This document shows positions 60,079 through 64,000 of a stretch of 64,000 nt of DNA, in pieces. This stretch comes from Micromussa lordhowensis (lineage: Eukaryota > Cnidaria > Anthozoa > Scleractinia > Lobophylliidae): NCBI GenBank assembly GCA_964020085.1, contig OZ026595.1:20362653-20426652 (forward strand), read 5' to 3'. The position numbers were made by a program, and so were the translations under genes. Numbering within the stretch: position 1 is the first letter of the stretch; each line of letters begins with the position of its first letter. The notes beneath the pieces are model-generated. The model had not been told where the DNA came from. It saw nothing but the letters and a program-made list of their open reading frames with translations, and did no database searches.

Positions 60079-61570
60079 CCCCTTATGACCCCCTTCTTGA
60101 CTTCACTAATCAAAGAGCTTTACAAATTGTGTTATGTTCATCTGCTTCGGGTTCTTATTGACTCATAGTGTTGCTAACTTTCCATGTTAGATGCGACTGA
60201 CTATTGCAGTTCTGGGTTTGTATCCCTAAAATTATAGAAACTGCTGTCTGTTGTTGAACCATGACTGATTTCTTAAGGTGAAATCATAACCGCTTAACTC
60301 TGCAGTATCGTCGTTTCTACTAATGTAGATAAGTAGTGAAACCATCTGCTGACAGGCTGTCTTCTTCTGCTTTAAAAGTAGTTTGATACATTACCGTTCG
60401 GCACGTTTCTGAGGTATAAATTCCTGTATACGATTCTACTTGACAGAAACCTACGCTTGCTTTTCCTTTTTATTATCATAATACGGTCTTAATAGTTGAG
60501 CTCGTGCCATAAGTCCCCAGTCCATAACTACAATTAAATATGGCGAAGATGTTCATTTGAAGGAACTGATTGACAGTTACTGACGGAATGGTGGGAGAGT
60601 TTTATCACCCGTGGCCGTGATATTAAGAGAGGTAACATCCATTTGATCTCGGCAAGACTCCACTCAGCTGTTTACATAACACTTCACAGCTTGTTTCATT
60701 ATTCCGTCGTTGCTCGTTCATAACCCAGTGTCAGCGCGTCAGGACCAGGCTTAGATTCCAGGTCTTCGAATTCTTATGGCTGGTTCCAAGAACAAATTAC
60801 GCCATTTACGAAACAAGCCACATGCTACAACTGTTCCTAGTCATATACTCGTTCCTTGGTTTCCTACATACAACTGAAAATCTACCTGGATATTACAAGT
60901 AGAAGCTGGTTCATCATTTATGAGGTAGATCTGGTTGCACAATCGACTGCAAAAAGTGACTCTTCTGTTTGTCGTTTTGGAAGCTTTTGGGTGTGACCTA
61001 TTTTTCACATGGTCACGTGATTCATACTGCCGCGGTGATTACGCAGGATCAGTCGTCTCGGGTAGCCTGTGTCTTCATATTCATGTAACCAGTTTAACAT
61101 CTTGCAATCGTTATTCATAAAAGTTTAAAATTTCGCCCTCAGAAAGATTCTAGTGAAATGCCCTCCGGACTGTTGAATCGGATTAAATTATAATGAGCTT
61201 GTTCAACACCACATTTAAAATCTGTGAAAAGTTCAACTTCTGTTTTTTATATACTCAGCACGACAACATATAGTGTTCCTAGTCCCTGCAACAGAAATAT
61301 TCTATCTTGGACTTGCCATGAGGTGTGAAACAGCCTTCTTTTTGCGCGTCAGGATTCGTGAGATGGATTTAGAACAAATTTGAACGCATGATTGATCGAT
61401 GGCTTCGAATCTTTTGGAATCATGCACCCCTAGCTCGGTTCAAGAATGTCGTCTGCCGTTTTAAAACTACTGTGTGTTTGCCGAGGTTCAAATGTAGAGT
61501 GGAAACTTGTTGCTACTCCTTAGCAGCTTGTTTATTTCCTCCAAAAAAGTTCATGTTCAGCCGAAGGTTT

Positions 61571-61768
61571 TCAATTTAGTCTCATTTGATAATGGTCAAT
61601 TTGGGACAAAAGAAACTTCTCTGTTTTAGTCAGTTTTCGGGGTGACTCGTTCGCCATGTAGGATAACATCTTGGTCAAGTAACGACCTTCACCTTCAATA
61701 CTTCTCGTTGAAACGCTTCCCATTTGTATCGATACAGTTTTTTTCTGGAACATACCAAGCATTTTCAA
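61571..61768 (-). other. Possible terminal exon, unassigned
   Basis: The frame after an acceptor-like ggtatgttccag encodes about 57 residues of protein-like, charged sequence (GEGRYLTKMLSYMANESPR, LTKTEKFLLSQIDHYQMRLN) ending in a stop. No family recognised. It may be the last exon of a minus-strand gene. Confidence 0.25.
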
Positions 61769-62191
61769 TAAGCTTTTTACCTGTCTTTCCCTAATTGGAT
61801 TGTTGTGAAAATTATACCTGTAACTGAAAATGGATTGAATATTGTATTATCTATTTCCTAAGGCAATCGATATTTCCATGGAAACCATGCATAAACATAA
61901 ATTGGAAATCGGTGAAAAATGAATTTTGCACCAACCAGAAGCGATATAAAAAACGTTAATACCAATCTCTTACAGTAAGGTGTATTGCTCGTAGAATATA
62001 CAGAGCCAAAAAAATTTTACGTTTGATTTCGTGTAAATCGTAAAACATTTTAAAATATACTTGACAGTTTCCTGAAATTTCTTGAAAAAATTGGAAAATG
62101 TGCCTTGAAGTTATGTTTTGAAGCCTTGATAGGTTTGCTGAGTTTTTTTTTTCCGACGCTTTTTCTTATTGACTCCCACTCTAATTTTCAG

Positions 62192-62437
62192 TTAAATTTT
62201 AATGTTGAGCGCTTTTTCAAAAATCTTGAAAATGGCGTGATAGCGGATTTTTTAGAAACGCCATACATGCCTGATAATGCATTTGTATTCCAAAGTTCCA
62301 TCAACAACGCGTTCAGAAAGGGGTCTTTGAACCGACGAGAAAGTTGCAAAGCGTTACGAATCAACAGTGTGAAAAATTATGCAAAAAAAATATTCTTATC
62401 ATGGTATATTGCATCCCTCCGTGATGCAAGCTTTTGA
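62192..62437 (+). CDS. Probable terminal exon of an unrecognised gene
   Basis: A strong polypyrimidine tract and acceptor (actctaattttcag) precede an 81-residue frame: LNFNVERFFKNLENG, VIADFLETPYMPDNAFVFQ, RRESCKALRINSV, ending in a stop at 62437. Two AATAAA signals follow at 62606 and 62619, about 170 bases downstream, where a 3' end would be expected. Upstream exons and the protein family are unknown. Confidence 0.4.
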   Translation, partial: LNFNVERFFKNLENGVIADFLETPYMPDNAFVFQSSINNAFRKGSLNRRESCKALRINSVKNYAKKIFLSWYIASLRDASF

Positions 62438-62605
62438 ACACAAACGCAAAGTACGGTCGATTACAACTGACACAATGCAGCAAACATTGATGTGAATATT
62501 TTAGTATAATTTTGACTGAAATTGTGAAATTGTAACGCAACTTTCCTGTCGGTTGATGCGCCTCCTTCATCGATAAATTTAAAAGTGTTCCATTGTATCA
62601 ATATT

Positions 62606-62624
62606 AATAAAACTTTGGAATAAA
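62606..62624 (+). terminator. Paired polyadenylation signals
   Basis: AATAAA at 62606-62611 and again at 62619-62624, on the same strand as and about 170 bases past the probable terminal exon. Confidence 0.45.
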
Positions 62625-62916
62625 ACTGTTTGCATTATCAGCTACGCATTATCAGGTCTCATTGGTTGCTTTTAAATCATATTATCATCGTTGGAAAACT
62701 AGTTATCTGGCATAGTCGTCTCAAGAATATTGCATTATCTCGCGATAAAATTAGATCACATAGAATTCAGTGAACGATCTATAGCCATAAAGATGACATC
62801 GTATGTGCTATAGATAGCCGGGGTTGGGGAGTAGATCAAAGTTTTTTGCTTCTCTGATGATCTATTTATTTTCCGTCTAGAAAGTTCTTACATACTGCAA
62901 TGTTTTTTTTTTAAAT

Positions 62917-62990
62917 GTAAAGTGTCATGGACAATTAGTGGATTTGGCGCTATACAAATGTTTTTATTATTATTATGATAATAACTCATA
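62917..62990 (+). repeat. LINE/SINE-like 3' tail
   Basis: ATGTAAAGTGTCATGGACAA, then GGATTTGGCGCTATACAAAT, then a (TTA)n run. GGCGCTATA-AAT followed by ATT repeats is typical of the 3' ends of L2/CR1-type LINEs and the SINEs they mobilise. Confidence 0.55.
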
Positions 62991-64000
62991 ATCAATTCTT
63001 CCGTTATATAATTTATATACTTACGTGTTTTTGCCTACCGTCCGTTTTAATACGAGAGAAAACGCGTGTATTTGAAAACATTGCGTGGAGAGGTTTGAAA
63101 ATGGGAAGACACTGACGTCATGTTGCATACGCAAATGATGGTTGTGGTGTTTTCTCATAGCGTATCAGAGTAACATGCCTGAAGACGGAAATGAAGCCCA
63201 GATTGCCATTTTAAAATACATCGAACAAAAAGTCAAAAAGTCGACGCTATGGCTATTTTACGTCGATGCTTTGCAGGTGACAGAAGATATTAACCGAGAT
63301 GTACTTGTACTAATAATCTGTTCACGTGCTTAATCCATTTAGGAATATTTTAACTGCAATTAGAGACGGGGACGTTTCCGTTGCCGTCGTCGTGGTGGTT
63401 TGCTTAAACGTCCTAACAGTTAAGTTAGTGAAGAATATTCCAACCCAATTGACGATTTATTCTTATTTCGTTCGAGAGACTATATATAACTGAATAACTA
63501 CATGCGATATTTCCCGTTATGTAAGTGAGCACGCTATATGCTTCAGTCGTTCCATCCTGATTTATGTTTTGCAAACTCTTTATTTTCACAGCGAAAAAGG
63601 CTTCGTCTGCGATGGCCTTTATTTATAGATTTTCTTATTGCACTCTTCACAAAAGGCAAGATAACATCACTAAACCATCCGCAAAATGCACTTGTAATTA
63701 GGGTTGTAAATAAATTGTTGTCAATGACCTGAAAAGTTTACTTAGCCATCTTCCACTAAATTAAGAGGACACATTATACATAACTGATAACAGTGCATAC
63801 TAAAACATGTGACTTGGTGTCCCCTTGTGTCTGTCTCTCTCTGGCAAATTGCAAACTTGTTCCACAGGTCTCGAGCCACTGATCTCCAGTGTTGCCGACT
63901 GACTACTGAATGTGTGAATCACACTATCGGAGAAACTGACTCGTCTTGGTTTTGGTGGCAACGCTGTTTCTGTCGACTGATCTGCCCTGTTCTCTGGAGT
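62991..64000. other. Intergenic DNA to window end, no gene seen
   Basis: Short frames only. A partial gene crossing the right border cannot be excluded. Confidence 0.35.

Overview
The window looks like nuclear DNA from a metazoan, most likely an anthozoan cnidarian (a stony coral or close relative). Coding sequence is split into short exons with GT-AG introns and is AT-rich between genes. GAPR-1-like CAP genes and astacin metalloproteases sit in clusters. The intergenic and intronic DNA is full of short foldback and terminal-inverted-repeat elements. The organism call is inference from gene content and repeat style. Nothing bacterial (operons, ribosome binding sites, CRISPR) is present.

Layout. 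1-5.6 kb: two GAPR-1-like CAP genes in tandem on the minus strand. 7.7-12.2 kb: a repeat-rich gap with several foldback or TIR elements. 12.6-22.3 kb: a minus-strand run of 13 phase-compatible exons that encode a signal peptide and two complete astacin units (prodomain plus zinc catalytic domain) joined by a lysine/histidine-rich linker. This is either one double-astacin protein of at least 723 residues or two adjacent genes. 25.7-29.2 kb: a third astacin gene on the minus strand with its own signal peptide. 31.6-32.3 kb: an intronless 221-residue ORF of unknown function, minus strand. 32.87-41.53 kb: a plus-strand HMG20-type chromatin protein, 11 exons and 502 residues, that also carries a U1-type zinc finger. 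44.95-49.57 kb: a decayed ISL2EU-like DNA transposon with convergent THAP/DDE transposase and YqaJ-nuclease genes, itself hit by smaller elements. 53.96-54.34 kb: a secreted cystine-knot protein, bursicon-like. 57.1-57.5 kb: a small intronless ORF. 62.19-62.44 kb: a probable terminal exon followed by two AATAAA signals.

How the genes relate. The astacin units share the same exon plan and intron phases (about 186, 121-127, 185-239 and 222-228 bases), so they arose by tandem duplication, and the CAP pair did likewise. The HMG20 gene and the 221-residue ORF are head to head across about 600 bases and may share a promoter. Most of the remaining structure is made by mobile elements: families present in two or three copies (9.2/34.1 kb; 10.2/14.2 kb; 25.3/37.3/42.2 kb), a tRNA-derived composite insertion with a 15-base target duplication, and a pair of almost identical 100-base TTAA-bounded elements.

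Gene models were assembled by eye from reading frame, splice consensus and phase. No transcript or database check was possible. The 3' ends of the astacin genes and the 5' exons of several others are unresolved.
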